A DNA stretch of 64,000 nt from Rikenellaceae bacterium (GTDB taxonomy: Bacteria; Bacteroidota; Bacteroidia; Bacteroidales; Rikenellaceae): contig SUZK01000001.1 in the NCBI GenBank assembly GCA_015059955.1, forward strand, positions 282,415-346,414, given 5' to 3'. The translations under genes were made by a program, and so were the position numbers. Shown piece by piece: positions 7,790 to 19,000 of the stretch (position 1 is the first letter of the stretch; each line of letters starts with the position of its first letter). A model generated the notes under the pieces. It ran no database searches. It saw only the letters and a list, made by a program, of their open reading frames with translations, and was not told where the DNA came from.

Positions 7790-9223
7790 ATGAAACGCTA
7801 CTTTATAATATTAGCAGCTCTGTTGACTGGTGTGTCAGCGGCTGAGGCGCAGAACGAGGGTGTAACCATTGAGAGCTACACCATGGAGCGTAGTGGTAAG
7901 TATGTGGTTGTTGATATGGAGGTGAACGTGAGCGAGCTCGACGTTAAGTCGACACAGACTGTTGTTCTCACCCCTCATATCGTACGCGATTCTATGTCGG
8001 TGCCCTTGCGTTCGATAGGCATCTACGGTCGCAATCGCCACTTCTACTACCAGCGTAACGAGGATAAGGCGCCTACTATGGGTGAGGATATCTATCTCCG
8101 TAACAATAAGAAACCCGATGTTGTGAACTACCATGCAACAGTACCTTTTGAGGAGTGGATGGATGGTTGTCAGCTCATCTTCGCACGTGAGGATTGTGGT
8201 TGTGCGGGTACTACAACGGGCAAGAGTGGCGATGTGCTCATTGAGCGCTTCCCATTAGAGCCCTACCGCCCACAGCTCATCTACGTATCTCCTGAGGCAC
8301 AGGGCGAGAAGGTCTACACCATCAATGGCTCGGCATATATCAACTTCCCAGTTAGCCGCATGGAGATTTATCCCGACTTTAGCGAGAACCCTCGCGAGTT
8401 GCGTAAGATTACAGGTACTATCGACTCGGTTCGTAGCGACAGAGATGTAACCATCCAGTCGATTTTCATCAAGGGTTTTGCATCGCCTGAGAGCCCCTAC
8501 TCGAACAACGAGCGCTTGGCTAAGGGTCGTACAAAGTCGTTGAGAGAGTATGTCGAGAATCTCTACCACTTCGAGGATGGCTTTATCCAGACGGCTTATG
8601 AGCCTGAGGATTGGGCGGGTCTTGAGGAGTTCGTAGCCAACTCTAACCTCAAGCACAAGGAGGAGATATTGGCAACCATCCATTCGGATCGCGAGCCCGA
8701 TAATAAGGAGTGGTGGATTAAGAATAACTGGCCAGAGGATTATAAATATATGCTCAAGCACTTCTATCCATCGTTGCGTCGTTCGGACTATACCATCGAG
8801 TATACCGTGCGTCAATATAGCACAGTTAAGGAGATAGAGGAGATTATGAACACTGCGCCACAGAAGCTATCATTGGAGGAGTTCTACCTCTTAGCACAGA
8901 GCTATGAGGATGGTAGCGACGAGCTTAACGAGTTGTGGGAGGTAGCTGTGCGAATGTTCCCATCGGATGAGATTGCCAACCTTAATGCAGCTAACTCGGC
9001 AATGGCTAAGGGCGACTTCGAGCGCGCGTTGCGCTACTTGGATAAGGCGGGTGACAGAGCTGAGACGATATATGCCCGTGGTGCCCTGGAGGTGCTTCGC
9101 GAGGACTACGTAGCAGCGATGCCATACCTTGAGAAGGCAAAGGAGCTCGGCATTGAGGAGGCTCAGCCAACCATCGAGGGCATCACCGACCACTGGAAGG
9201 TCTCGATGGCAAAGAAAAAGTAG
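7790..9223 (+). CDS. DUF3868 / OmpA-like pilus assembly protein
   Basis: This 477-residue secreted protein (signal peptide ending near AEAQ) has a DUF3868 beta domain over about 20-150, including a CGC pair at about 138-140. An OmpA-like segment follows (IKGFASPESPYSNNERLAKG, then RTKSLREYV). The C-terminal third is helical, TPR-like repeats. The OmpA-like part suggests peptidoglycan contact, so it could tie the assembly site to the cell wall; this is inferred. It is translationally close to the DUF3575 gene and 48 bases before the major pilin, the usual order in type V pilus clusters. Confidence 0.85.
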   Translation: MKRYFIILAALLTGVSAAEAQNEGVTIESYTMERSGKYVVVDMEVNVSELDVKSTQTVVLTPHIVRDSMSVPLRSIGIYGRNRHFYYQRNEDKAPTMGEDIYLRNNKKPDVVNYHATVPFEEWMDGCQLIFAREDCGCAGTTTGKSGDVLIERFPLEPYRPQLIYVSPEAQGEKVYTINGSAYINFPVSRMEIYPDFSENPRELRKITGTIDSVRSDRDVTIQSIFIKGFASPESPYSNNERLAKGRTKSLREYVENLYHFEDGFIQTAYEPEDWAGLEEFVANSNLKHKEEILATIHSDREPDNKEWWIKNNWPEDYKYMLKHFYPSLRRSDYTIEYTVRQYSTVKEIEEIMNTAPQKLSLEEFYLLAQSYEDGSDELNELWEVAVRMFPSDEIANLNAANSAMAKGDFERALRYLDKAGDRAETIYARGALEVLREDYVAAMPYLEKAKELGIEEAQPTIEGITDHWKVSMAKKK

Positions 9224-9271
9224 GCTTAACTAAGAATATTCATATATCAATCCTTAAAACTAAAACAAACT

Positions 9272-10801
9272 ATGAAGACTAAGTATTTCTTTTTGGCACT
9301 TGCAGCCCTTGGAGCCGTAGCATGCTCTGAGAAGGTTGATGATGGTGGTAACAAGACCAATCCTGAGGCTAATGTCAATGCTGAGAAGGGTTATCTTGCT
9401 ATCAACCTAAAGTCTACGGACGATGTTACACGTGCTGACTACGAGGATGGCACAGCTGAGGAGCAGACTATTAATAGCGTAACATTCTACTTCTTCGACG
9501 CTGCTGGTAACCCATTCAACGTAAATGCTAATGGCAGCTACTACAACGTTGCTGTTACAGACAATGGTGATGTTGAGGCTCCAAATATTGAGTCTATGAC
9601 CGACCCAGTATTGGTTATTGAGAAGTATAAGGGCGAGTTCCCAGCAAAGGTTGTTGCTGTAGTTAACTACACAGGCACCACAAACCTCTCGTTGAACGAC
9701 CTTAAGAATACCCTTACTACCGTAGGTCACACCTCTGGCGCACAGTTCATCATGACCAACTCGGCATATGTAAATGGCGCAGGTGAGGTGGTTGATGCAA
9801 CACCACTCTCAATCGAGCATTTCCAGACATCTGCTGACAAGGCTCTTCAGAACCCAGTAACTATCTACGTAGAGCGCGTTGTAGCTAAGGTAAATGTTAA
9901 GGCTGGCGACACAGCTTTCAACACAAATACTAAGGTAGGCGAGAAGGAGGTATATGCAAAGGTTAACGGCTGGAACTTGGCAGCTACTCAGGATGAGTCA
10001 TACTTCGTAAAGACTGTTGACGCAGCATGGACCGATGCAGTGCTTGGCTTCGTATGGAACGATGCAGTATATTTCCGCTCATACTGGACAGGCAAAACCT
10101 CAGACACAGCTGTATCTAATGCATTCACACCAGCTTTGCTAACTAACAACGACGACACAGTAGAGTATCTTGGCGAGCATGTAAACGCTGCTAACACCGA
10201 CCGTACAAAGTATATCGTATCGGCAACTCTTCAGGATGTTGATGGCAACGCTATTGAGATTGCACAGTGGTATGGTACAAACTACATCGGCGAGGATGCT
10301 CTCTTGGCAGCCGTAGCTCCAACGCTTAAGAATAAGCTTATGTTGCTCACAACTGATGGTGTTAACAATGTATACACCTCTATCGATGACTCGCAGCTTC
10401 AGTGCGTAGCAGGCCTTCTTGGCGCAGAGAGCTACGAGGTTAAGTTCCAACTCGCAGAAGATGCTCCTACTACCGGTTGGTACTCATTCGACGGCACTCA
10501 GTATACAGCGGTTGCTGACGTAAACGCTGAGCTTGCAAAGATTGAGCCTGCAAAGGTTTGGAAGAATGGCCAGACATACTACTATGCTGACGTTAAGCAC
10601 CTTGGCGACGCTTACGGTATCGTACGTAATCACAGCTACAAGATTAACATCACAGGCGTTAAGGGTTGGGGTACTCCAGTTTACGCTCCTAATATGGAGA
10701 TTGAGACTCCTGTGAAGCCTACCGACAAGGAGACCTATATCTCAGCTGAGATTAACGTTCTCTCATGGCGTGTAGTTTCAAACGATGTGGCTCTTGAGTA
10801 A
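9272..10801 (+). CDS. Mfa1-family major pilin (fimbrillin)
   Basis: This 509-residue lipoprotein precursor is the probable shaft subunit of a type V pilus. The lipobox ends in VAC (C18) and a processing site VTRA lies at about 51-54. In Porphyromonas an Arg-specific protease cuts there to free the donor-strand groove. Mature-protein strands include QTINSVTFYFFDAAGN, and the C terminus ISAEINVLSWRVVSNDVALE resembles the donor strand of Mfa1-type pilins. Codon use is highly biased (GAG, AAG, GTT), as expected for an abundant protein. It is followed by a 278-base gap with hairpins that may set its excess over the minor subunits. Confidence 0.9.
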   Translation: MKTKYFFLALAALGAVACSEKVDDGGNKTNPEANVNAEKGYLAINLKSTDDVTRADYEDGTAEEQTINSVTFYFFDAAGNPFNVNANGSYYNVAVTDNGDVEAPNIESMTDPVLVIEKYKGEFPAKVVAVVNYTGTTNLSLNDLKNTLTTVGHTSGAQFIMTNSAYVNGAGEVVDATPLSIEHFQTSADKALQNPVTIYVERVVAKVNVKAGDTAFNTNTKVGEKEVYAKVNGWNLAATQDESYFVKTVDAAWTDAVLGFVWNDAVYFRSYWTGKTSDTAVSNAFTPALLTNNDDTVEYLGEHVNAANTDRTKYIVSATLQDVDGNAIEIAQWYGTNYIGEDALLAAVAPTLKNKLMLLTTDGVNNVYTSIDDSQLQCVAGLLGAESYEVKFQLAEDAPTTGWYSFDGTQYTAVADVNAELAKIEPAKVWKNGQTYYYADVKHLGDAYGIVRNHSYKINITGVKGWGTPVYAPNMEIETPVKPTDKETYISAEINVLSWRVVSNDVALE

Positions 10802-11079
10802 TCGCTTAGCGATACGACGATAAATATTCAGCCAAATATTTAGATAGATAAGATAGGGTAGTCCGCTGTGGCGGATAGGTTGCGGCGGACACCCACTTTT
10901 TTGAAAGCACTTGGGCATCGGTGCAAAGAGAGGTGCCACACCGGAGAGTGATGATGCGAATAGACGAAAGGCTCTCCCACCAAAATTGGAAATAATAGCC
11001 CTGAGAGGGTAATATATATAGGTGTAGAGGCTACACCCACAAGAGAGAAAAAATAAGTAAAACGTAAAACTATAAAACA
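10802..11079 (+). promoter_or_regulatory. Hairpin-rich gap after major pilin (possible attenuator)
   Basis: The gap has several stems: ATCGC/GCGAT (10801-10813) at the stop codon, TAAATATT/AATATTTA (10821-10842), and two mutually exclusive GC stems sharing GTCCGC at 10861-10866. That element can pair with GCGGA at 10871-10875 or with GCGGAC at 10885-10890. A run of six Ts follows at 10897-10902. Switching between the stems could give partial termination or protect the major-pilin mRNA end. I see no clean new promoter before the next gene. Confidence 0.5.
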
Positions 11080-12111
11080 ATGAAGAACCAAACACTATTT
11101 GGTAAGTGGGGAGTGATGCTGGCCACTTTGTTCATAGCACTATCGACCAGCTCATGTAAGGATAGCTTCATATTTGAGGGCGAGGGTGATTGTGGTACAT
11201 ACTACAACATCTCATTCAAGTATGACTATAATATGAAATTTGCTGATGCCTTCTCTCGTGAGGTGAAGTCAGTCTCGTTGTTCGTCTTCGACAATAGCGG
11301 CAAGCTCGTTGATATGCACACTGTCGACGATGCTGAGGCTATTGCTGCCGACAACTTCTCTATACCTCTTGAACTTCCGGCAGGCGACTACGAGCTCTTG
11401 GCGTGGGCAGGTCTTATGAACGAGGAGTCGTTCGACCTGTTGGCTGATGCGAAGGTGGGTGAGACTACAAAGGAGCAACTGCAGGTGAAACTTAAGAGCG
11501 CTGAGGGTAAGGTGTCGGAGGATTTGAAGCCTCTGTTCCACGGCACGATGCCTCTAAAGGTCACTTCGGAGCCTGGTACCTATAACGAGACAATGTCGCT
11601 TGTGAAGGATACCAACGTTGTGCGCATCGTGTTGCAGCAGATGTCTGATGGTATCGTTGCCGAGCAGTTCCGCTACGAGATTACTGCCGACAATGGCCTA
11701 TTGGATTGGAATAACGACGTTATCGCCGACGGCATGCTCACCTACGAGCCTTGGAGCGTATTGACAGGTACGGCAGACGTAGCTCCCGACTATGGTACAA
11801 GTTCAGTGACACGTGCCGACGAGGTATCTGTGGCTGTTGCCGAGTTCACGGTAAACCGTATGATTGATGGTCAAAGCCCAATCCTCACAATCTACAATGT
11901 TGAGGATGATACAAAGGTACTCTCAATCCCTGTTGCCGACTATGCCCTCTTGGTTAAGGGTAACTACAACGCTCAGATGTCGAACCAAGAGTACTTGGAT
12001 CGTCAGGATGAGTATAACATGACCTTCTTCCTTGATGAGAATGGCGATTGGCTATCAGCATCAATCATCGTAAACTCATGGAGAGTGGTTCTAAATAACG
12101 ACATCCTCTAA
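11080..12111 (+). CDS. FimB/Mfa2-family pilus anchor lipoprotein
   Basis: This 343-residue protein has lipobox SSC (C26) and the FimB/Mfa2 pattern: an early CGTYYN motif, the strand REVKSVSLFVFDNSGKLVD, GDYELLAWAG, and an end of the type VNSWRVVLNNDIL. In Porphyromonas this protein sits at the pilus base, regulates length and stays lipid-anchored. It lacks an Arg-Ala processing site near the N terminus, which fits an uncut anchor. A VTRA occurs only deep in the protein, near residue 246. It is placed straight after the major pilin gap, the classical mfa1-mfa2 order. Confidence 0.88.
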   Translation: MKNQTLFGKWGVMLATLFIALSTSSCKDSFIFEGEGDCGTYYNISFKYDYNMKFADAFSREVKSVSLFVFDNSGKLVDMHTVDDAEAIAADNFSIPLELPAGDYELLAWAGLMNEESFDLLADAKVGETTKEQLQVKLKSAEGKVSEDLKPLFHGTMPLKVTSEPGTYNETMSLVKDTNVVRIVLQQMSDGIVAEQFRYEITADNGLLDWNNDVIADGMLTYEPWSVLTGTADVAPDYGTSSVTRADEVSVAVAEFTVNRMIDGQSPILTIYNVEDDTKVLSIPVADYALLVKGNYNAQMSNQEYLDRQDEYNMTFFLDENGDWLSASIIVNSWRVVLNNDIL

Positions 12112-12133
12112 TAACCCTAAACAAGTTAGAGCT

Positions 12134-13711
12134 ATGAGAGATATGTTTAAGTATATAATGATAGTGGTGGCGGGAATCACCCTGGCATCGTGCAACGCTA
12201 TCTACGAGAATGGCACATGCCTTCCGTTGGATGAGCCGCGCGAGGTGAACTTTGTCCTCGCCATCGACACCCCTCAGGCCACGCGTGCCGAGTGGGGTGC
12301 GACTGAGCCTACCGATGAGATAGGCACTACCTTCGAGAATAGAATACTTCCTGAGAGCCTACGTGTATCGGTATACACCGCAGATAACAACTACCTCGGC
12401 GATATCGTGGACCTCATCTATTGGCCTATCACTGATGATGGTACTCGCTATCAGTTCCAGGGTAGACTGCCACAGAGCGTTACCGAGAACTTGGAGAACA
12501 CCTCGACCTACAAGTTTATGGTGTTTGCCAATAGCGCTGAGGGTAGCAACGCCACGTTGCAGTACTCGTTCAACGAACTCGATATGAACAACGGTGCAAT
12601 ACCAATGTGGGGTGTTAAGCAGGTAGACCTTTCGGGCTTGTTGAACGGTAGGTCACAAAGTATCGGCGTAATATCGCTCTTGCGTGCCGCTGCTAAGGTT
12701 GAGGTTATTCTCGATAGCGCACTTGCTGATTGCGAGATTGACAACGTTACTATCAACTACCACAATCGCGTGGGTTATGTGCTTCCCACAGGTTGGGATG
12801 TTGTTGAGGATACGAAGGCTATCGACCGCGATGGTGGTTTTCGTGGCTTCCGCTCGCTACATAGTACACCTCATTCGCTGACGGAGGTTGAGGCTGGCAA
12901 GAAGTTCGTCATCTACCTTCCTGAGTACGATAATCAACTATTTGCAGATTACGAGGCTAAGCTCTCGGTGGATGTTACATATAATGGCTCGGCATTGAGC
13001 TTCCCCGATGCGTTGCAGTTTAAGAAGTATGTAGATGGCCGCCCTACTGGCTCGGTTGATAACATTGGCCGTAATACCATCTATCGCTTCCGTATCACTA
13101 AGGTTGCTACTGGTGCTCTGGTGCTCAACTACGAGGTTGCCGACTGGGAGCGTAGCGATGAGTGGGAGTGGGTGCAGCACTTCTACTATCCCAACTACCA
13201 CAACCCAGTGCTTCCCGATACGGCTACACGCGACGGCGACTCGTCGAATGACGTATACCCCGATCAGCCTACGATGAAGTATACATCTCCTAACGCAGTG
13301 GGTGATATTGTAAGCGAGGATGGCGCCTTCTCATGTTGGTTCCAGATGGTAGGCCCTATCGACCAGAACTGGCTGCCTACGTTGCGTAACTCGTTGAACT
13401 GCGAGATTCGTGTATACAAGGAGATTGATGCTATGACCAGAGAGTTGGTATACACCACCGAGGAGTCCGAGACCGATGCATCACTTAAGGATGGATCGAG
13501 GCTTGTGGCATACGCGGGTTGGTACAACATTAAGGTTATCCCTACCGACCCATCGTACACTGGTATCGTTCGTTTCGGTATAACCTATACGCAGGATTGG
13601 ATGGGTGCAGGCTCGCGCTACTTGCTTATTAATGGTGAGGTAGACCATATCATATGGCCAAATAGCGGCTCTGAGCCACGCATCATCGACATTCAACAGG
13701 TGACTAACTAA
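12134..13711 (+). CDS. Accessory fimbrillin lipoprotein (Mfa3/tip-type)
   Basis: This 525-residue lipoprotein has lipobox ASC at about C20 and a processing site ATRA near 51-54. The body has the two-domain beta-rich build of fimbrillins (LRVSVYTADNNYLGDIVDLI, then LLRAAAKVEVILDSA, a motif common in accessory subunits). A C-terminal extra domain carries aromatic residues. It is probably a minor subunit carried on the shaft. It starts 22 bases after the anchor gene; a second ATG nine bases later (12143) is possible. Which Porphyromonas accessory it matches cannot be settled by eye. Confidence 0.75.
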   Translation: MRDMFKYIMIVVAGITLASCNAIYENGTCLPLDEPREVNFVLAIDTPQATRAEWGATEPTDEIGTTFENRILPESLRVSVYTADNNYLGDIVDLIYWPITDDGTRYQFQGRLPQSVTENLENTSTYKFMVFANSAEGSNATLQYSFNELDMNNGAIPMWGVKQVDLSGLLNGRSQSIGVISLLRAAAKVEVILDSALADCEIDNVTINYHNRVGYVLPTGWDVVEDTKAIDRDGGFRGFRSLHSTPHSLTEVEAGKKFVIYLPEYDNQLFADYEAKLSVDVTYNGSALSFPDALQFKKYVDGRPTGSVDNIGRNTIYRFRITKVATGALVLNYEVADWERSDEWEWVQHFYYPNYHNPVLPDTATRDGDSSNDVYPDQPTMKYTSPNAVGDIVSEDGAFSCWFQMVGPIDQNWLPTLRNSLNCEIRVYKEIDAMTRELVYTTEESETDASLKDGSRLVAYAGWYNIKVIPTDPSYTGIVRFGITYTQDWMGAGSRYLLINGEVDHIIWPNSGSEPRIIDIQQVTN

Positions 13712-13727
13712 TAAAGAACATATAGCT

Positions 13728-16016
13728 ATGAAAAGATATGTAAAATATATGATGGTGCTGTTACTATCAGTGGTTGCGGTAGCATGCCAAAATGACATAG
13801 CAAGTGAGGCTGTACGCCCCGCGACGGAGACACCAGCTATTGTTCTTAATATCTCTGGTGGTGAGCTGGGCGTTGTAACACGTGCTACGGACATTGAGGA
13901 TATGGCGCATGAGTACGCTATCTCACACCTCGACATCATGATATTCAACGATGCTGTGGCAGATGCCGACAAGAGTCTCTTCTACCATGAGCGTGTTACG
14001 GCGGCAGGTCCCGATGGTCAGGTACGTTTAGGTGTAGATATAGCCGATATTGTTGTGGGTGCTAAGTACTGGGTATATGTTGTTGCTAATAGTGCTTACG
14101 ATGCGTCGATATATGCAAATATTGGGAGTGTCGAGGAGCTCTTTAATCTCAAGGAGCAGACCTATAACCTCCACCTTACAGCATCAGGCCTCCAGAATAC
14201 AGCATCGCACTTCTTGATGGATGGCGCTGCGTATATGGGCGCTACCGAGCCAGCTACGGCAGGTGCTATAACCATCGCTTCGGCGCCTATTACCGATACT
14301 GTGGAGATGAACGTCACGTTGCGTCGTGCTGCGGCTAAGGTTGTCGTGCGACTCGTTTCGGGTGATAAGATGGAGTTCTCACCCGATTTGCCAGGCTCGT
14401 CAGAGGGCTACTACATGCGTAACCTCCCATATGAGACTCGCGTAATGGATGATAGTGTTTTGCGTCGTCAAGATGCGCTTGAGACTACCAACGAGTCGAT
14501 GTCAAACTACTACAAATGGTTGCGTGATGCGGATAATAACATCATAGGTGTTGAGATTACCACCTACGTATACAGCCACACCTGGGATACGGAGGATAGT
14601 TTCAGCTATGCAACAAACCTCCTTGTAGATATTCCTGCATACTATACCGTAACAAAGGATGGCGTGCAGACAACCACCGAGCATACGAACAACTACTATC
14701 AGGTGCCACTCTCTAAGGAGTTTAAGTTCGAGCGTAACCACTACTACGAGGTGACGGCCAATGTAAACGCTCCAGGTGCAGAGGACTTCTCTGAGCCAGT
14801 GGTGGTTACTGACCTTAAGTATAGCGTAGTGCCATGGACAGAGCGCACCATCAATATAGGTGGCGAGTTGGGTCCTGAGTATCTCAAGGTAAACCTCGAC
14901 CACCTCAAGATGTACAACATCTCGTCAGATGCCTCGTCGTTGCTCTTCTTGTCATCGTCGCCCGTAACTATCGAGGTGCAGGATTGCTACTATATCGACA
15001 AGTTCGGTGCGAAGCAGACTATCAATGCTGGTAGCTACAACATATCGGGTAGCACGGAGAGTGGCTCGTTGTCGGGTAACATCACCGTTGAGAGTGACAT
15101 CCCTACAAATAACACTGTACGCTACTTTACGCTTGTTGTCACTAACGAGACAGGTCAGCAGGAGACCGTAATCGTAGAGCAGTACCCATTGGTATATGTT
15201 GTCAACATCCTTGGCCACTACTCTTATCGTGATGACTTCAAGGTGGGTGATCAGAGCCCCACAACCATCTATAATCAGGGCTCGCGCTACGTATCAGTAT
15301 CGTTGGGTAGCTGGAACTCTACAACAGGTCGTTGGAGCTACAACTACAGCACGAGTGCTGGTGGCGGCTTCTGGTCTTCAAAGGTTGTGCGAAGCACATA
15401 TGAATCGACAGATAGCAGAGATTCATACCGTGGCCGCTCGAATATAGACTACTACTACTGGAGTAGATGGTACAGCACGCAACCATACTCGCTTAACTAC
15501 TCAGGAGCTCAAGACCCAGGTAATGCTCGTATGTACCACGTGCGCATTACAGCATCTTCGGCGGACTATAATCTTGGTGTGCCTCGCAAGACTACCGACC
15601 CATATGTAGACTTCGAGTTTACCGATCCGGGACAGGATAATGCGAACCTTGTGTCGCCATCGTTTATGATTGCATCACGTTTGGGCTTTGTAAACTCAGG
15701 CGGCTTGAGCTCGGCAAATACTCAGGAAAGACGTCTGTCAGTATCGCGTGACCACTGCGCATACTACGTTGAGGTGGCTGACGATGGTACGATATACGAC
15801 GATTGGCGATTGCCAACAGCAAGCGAACTTCGCATTATCATGGAGCTTCAGGGCACATCAACGCAGAGCGCCGATGCTATCGACTACCTGCTCAATGCCA
15901 ACTACTACTACTCGGCATCAGGCCCTGTGTTCAATAGCAAGAACGACGATGGTAATAGCGAGAACCAAGCAGATAGCAGTTCATGGGCTATCCGTTGTAT
16001 CCGCGATGCCTATTAG
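13728..16016 (+). CDS. Large accessory fimbrillin with FISUMP-like C terminus
   Basis: This 762-residue lipoprotein (lipobox VAC, C20; site VTRA at about 47-50) has a fimbrillin N-terminal half, with TLRRAAAKVVVRLVSGDKM and a C-terminal strand ending VVPWTERTINIGGE near 375. A beta-sandwich linker follows, then a C-terminal domain with DDWRLPTASELRIIMELQG and WAIRCIRD. That last part resembles Fib_succ_major/DUF1566-type lectin-like domains. The likely role is a pilus-borne adhesin. It begins 16 bases after the preceding gene, so the genes are co-translated. Confidence 0.75.
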   Translation: MKRYVKYMMVLLLSVVAVACQNDIASEAVRPATETPAIVLNISGGELGVVTRATDIEDMAHEYAISHLDIMIFNDAVADADKSLFYHERVTAAGPDGQVRLGVDIADIVVGAKYWVYVVANSAYDASIYANIGSVEELFNLKEQTYNLHLTASGLQNTASHFLMDGAAYMGATEPATAGAITIASAPITDTVEMNVTLRRAAAKVVVRLVSGDKMEFSPDLPGSSEGYYMRNLPYETRVMDDSVLRRQDALETTNESMSNYYKWLRDADNNIIGVEITTYVYSHTWDTEDSFSYATNLLVDIPAYYTVTKDGVQTTTEHTNNYYQVPLSKEFKFERNHYYEVTANVNAPGAEDFSEPVVVTDLKYSVVPWTERTINIGGELGPEYLKVNLDHLKMYNISSDASSLLFLSSSPVTIEVQDCYYIDKFGAKQTINAGSYNISGSTESGSLSGNITVESDIPTNNTVRYFTLVVTNETGQQETVIVEQYPLVYVVNILGHYSYRDDFKVGDQSPTTIYNQGSRYVSVSLGSWNSTTGRWSYNYSTSAGGGFWSSKVVRSTYESTDSRDSYRGRSNIDYYYWSRWYSTQPYSLNYSGAQDPGNARMYHVRITASSADYNLGVPRKTTDPYVDFEFTDPGQDNANLVSPSFMIASRLGFVNSGGLSSANTQERRLSVSRDHCAYYVEVADDGTIYDDWRLPTASELRIIMELQGTSTQSADAIDYLLNANYYYSASGPVFNSKNDDGNSENQADSSSWAIRCIRDAY

Positions 16017-16066
16017 TAGGTAGAAGAACTTGTAATAGATGAAAACAACTAATCTTTGATGAGATT

Positions 16067-19000
16067 ATGACAAAGAGACTTTCATACATATTCGCAGCCT
16101 TGGTGGCAACCACCATGATGGCTTGTCATCACGATACTACTACCTCTATTGTATCCCCAGAGCAGGATGCAATCCCCGAGGGTATGGTCGAGATTGAGTT
16201 CGTGGCAAACACCCCTCTTATGACGGAGGTAGATGTGCGTGGTGTCGACCCCGATGGTATCGATGTGCAGAACCTTACGCTATTCTGCTTCAATGACTAT
16301 GGCCTATATATAACCCATGTTTCTGCGGAGCTTACCCCCGCAGTAGAGACCCCATCACTATCGGGTACCTATAAGGCGATAATCCCTGAGGAAACGCGCA
16401 TTATCCACTTTGTGGGCAACCAAAATCCCAACCTCTTTGATGCCGATATGTTTATCAACCGTACGGAGGATGAGATTCAAGACGATATGGTTGGTGCATC
16501 TGGTATGATTATTTACTGGAGTCGTTTTATCTTCCAGGATGGCGCAGGTAGCCACCAGCAGCAGCTCGCATCGGCCAATGGTGGTGAGGGTATCAAACTT
16601 ATCCGCAATCAGGCGATGGTATCTATTAACAACCCTGACAACGAGTGGATTGACATCACAGGTTTTGTATCTACCAATGTATATGCCTTCGGAACTACTG
16701 CGCCCTATCACCCCGAGAAGCGTTTCCCAACCGCAGGTACAGCGTTCGAGTGGCCGGGTGAGGACTTTGTAACCATACCTCAAAATCGTACAAAACTATC
16801 GGATATCACCGAAGTATACACAAAGTCTGAAGAGTATATCTTCGAGCATGAGAATACATTGCAGGATCCCGTGAGCATTATCCTTCGTGGTAGACCTGCG
16901 GGTAGTAGCGAGGAGTTATACTACCGTGTGATGATTATCGACGAGCAAGGCGAGCAAATGATGATTCGTCGTAACCACCACTACAAACTCAACATTCAGG
17001 GCAAACTTACCTATGGAAGTCGCAACTTTGAGGATGCGTTAAACTCTCCAGCAACAAACAATGTCTGGGTTGCCGTTGACGATTGGGTAAATGAGGTGTC
17101 GTATGGCGACATTACACTCTCGGTTGATGAGACATCGGTGGTTCTTGGCGAGGATAAAGCGGGCCAGAGCCTTGACCTCTACTATACAATAGAGTCTACA
17201 TCGGCTCTTACGGCCGACGATATGGCAGAGGTGTCGTGGTCTACGGGCAACACTGTTGCTTCGCACAACTTCAACCACACCTTTACGCCTAATGGTACAT
17301 CGGGACGCGGTAGGATTGTGTTACAACTCCTTGAAATGGGCGATGATGCTATGCTTGAGGGAACGCTCATCGTAAAGAAGGGTCGCTTGCAACGTACCAT
17401 CAATGTTGTGCTTATAAAGACCCAAAAGTTTACTCCCGTGTGGGCTGCTACGCAGATTTATGGTGGAGATATTGGCGAACTTGCAACCTTCAAGTTCACC
17501 GTCCCCGAGGATTTCCCATTCTTCCCATTCAAGGTATATGTGTCGGTTAACTCGCTTGATGTACGTACCCAGACCACAGGTCGTGTACTGCCCGTGGTCC
17601 GCAAAGGTGATGAGGGTTGGTATGGCGCAGATAATCAACTTGGATACAAGTATGTATACACCGTAACCGAGCCTGGCACACAGCGACTCTATATGCACAG
17701 TATCCTCGCACACGAGCAAGGCGGCAAGGATAATATTATACTCGAGGCGGAGTTCTTCGAAACCGTAAACAAGGAGTTTCAGTATGCATCGCATCAGAAT
17801 GCTATTAGTGTGAAGAATCTTGAGGAATACAACGTATCGGGCGTGAGCGATGAGGTAATCTACTACCACCTTGTACCACGTAAGATAAATGCCCCTGTGC
17901 GTATCGATATGCTACTTAACGATGTGTCGGGCGCAACGCCCCGACCTATCAATGCTGGTGAGAACGACGAGTTCTTCATCTATACGCGTACACTCGACTC
18001 GCTCTATACTCAAGCCGATAGAGATATGTTTGGTCTCCCCGATAATTGGGAGTGGGACTGCCGCCTCTATGTCGTAGATGACGACTACTGGCAGCAGAGT
18101 ACCAACGGCCGTATGCTTATGTTCAAGCCTACGAAGTTCGACAAGAGCGGCGAGGAGGTGGGCAACTACTCTATATTCTTGAAGACCAACTCGTCGCGTA
18201 GCGATGATATGATTCGTATTGCCTCTAATCAGCCAGAGAGTTATTCGGCACTTCCTGGCAAGAGCAATGAGAATTATGTAGGTAACACCTATCGCTCGTT
18301 TATCTATGAGCTCTCTACCTACCGCCCCTTCCGCTTTGCAGCCCAGGTGGCAATTGACGGAGGCACACCCGTTGGTAGTTGGGGTACCGGCACTACACCC
18401 GATCCCGTAGACAACCTTGAGTGGTCGTACTTGCCCAACCAGAAGGTTGATATAAATCTCGAGATTACCAGTTTTACGGGTAGCGATGGTCGTTCGGCAG
18501 ATCCATTCGGAACATCGTTTGAGGTATATATCGATGCTCCTATGCTTAAACTCGACGAGAGCCGTTTGACGCCAGAAATGGCGGCTAAACTTAAGCCCCA
18601 CGCCACAATTCCCGGACGCTTTGTCTATACGGTAGATGCTTCGCGCGAGGCGGAGCGTGCTACGGGCAATGGAGCGAGTGTGTTGATTGCCGATGCTGCA
18701 GCCCAGTCGCAGGCGGGTGAGCGTAAGACACTTCCGTTTGTCACCAATGGCATCACTACTGCCGGCGAGATTGTTATCAGTTCCCAGACCGAGGTCTGCG
18801 AGTTCTTCGAGAAGCGTTTTGAGGTGACTAATACGCTTATCAGTGGTGCTGTTAAGTATGAGGCTAATGGCGTGCAGTACGATGTTGCGGCCAATGAGTT
18901 TATCAGTTTTGCTATTGAGCGCACAGGTGTACGTATTGGCTCTATGAATGTCCCCAGCAATGGCCAATTCACCCTTAACCTACGTGCAGAGTATTCGTTT

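Noticed and set aside
8255..8815. 186-codon minus-strand open frame
   Set aside because: It lies wholly inside the DUF3868 gene in the opposite frame and has no recognisable domain.
17912..18967. 351-codon minus-strand open frame inside the last pilus gene
   Set aside because: It is antisense to a clear fimbrial lipoprotein and its composition (Ile, Arg, His rich) looks like a reversed coding frame.
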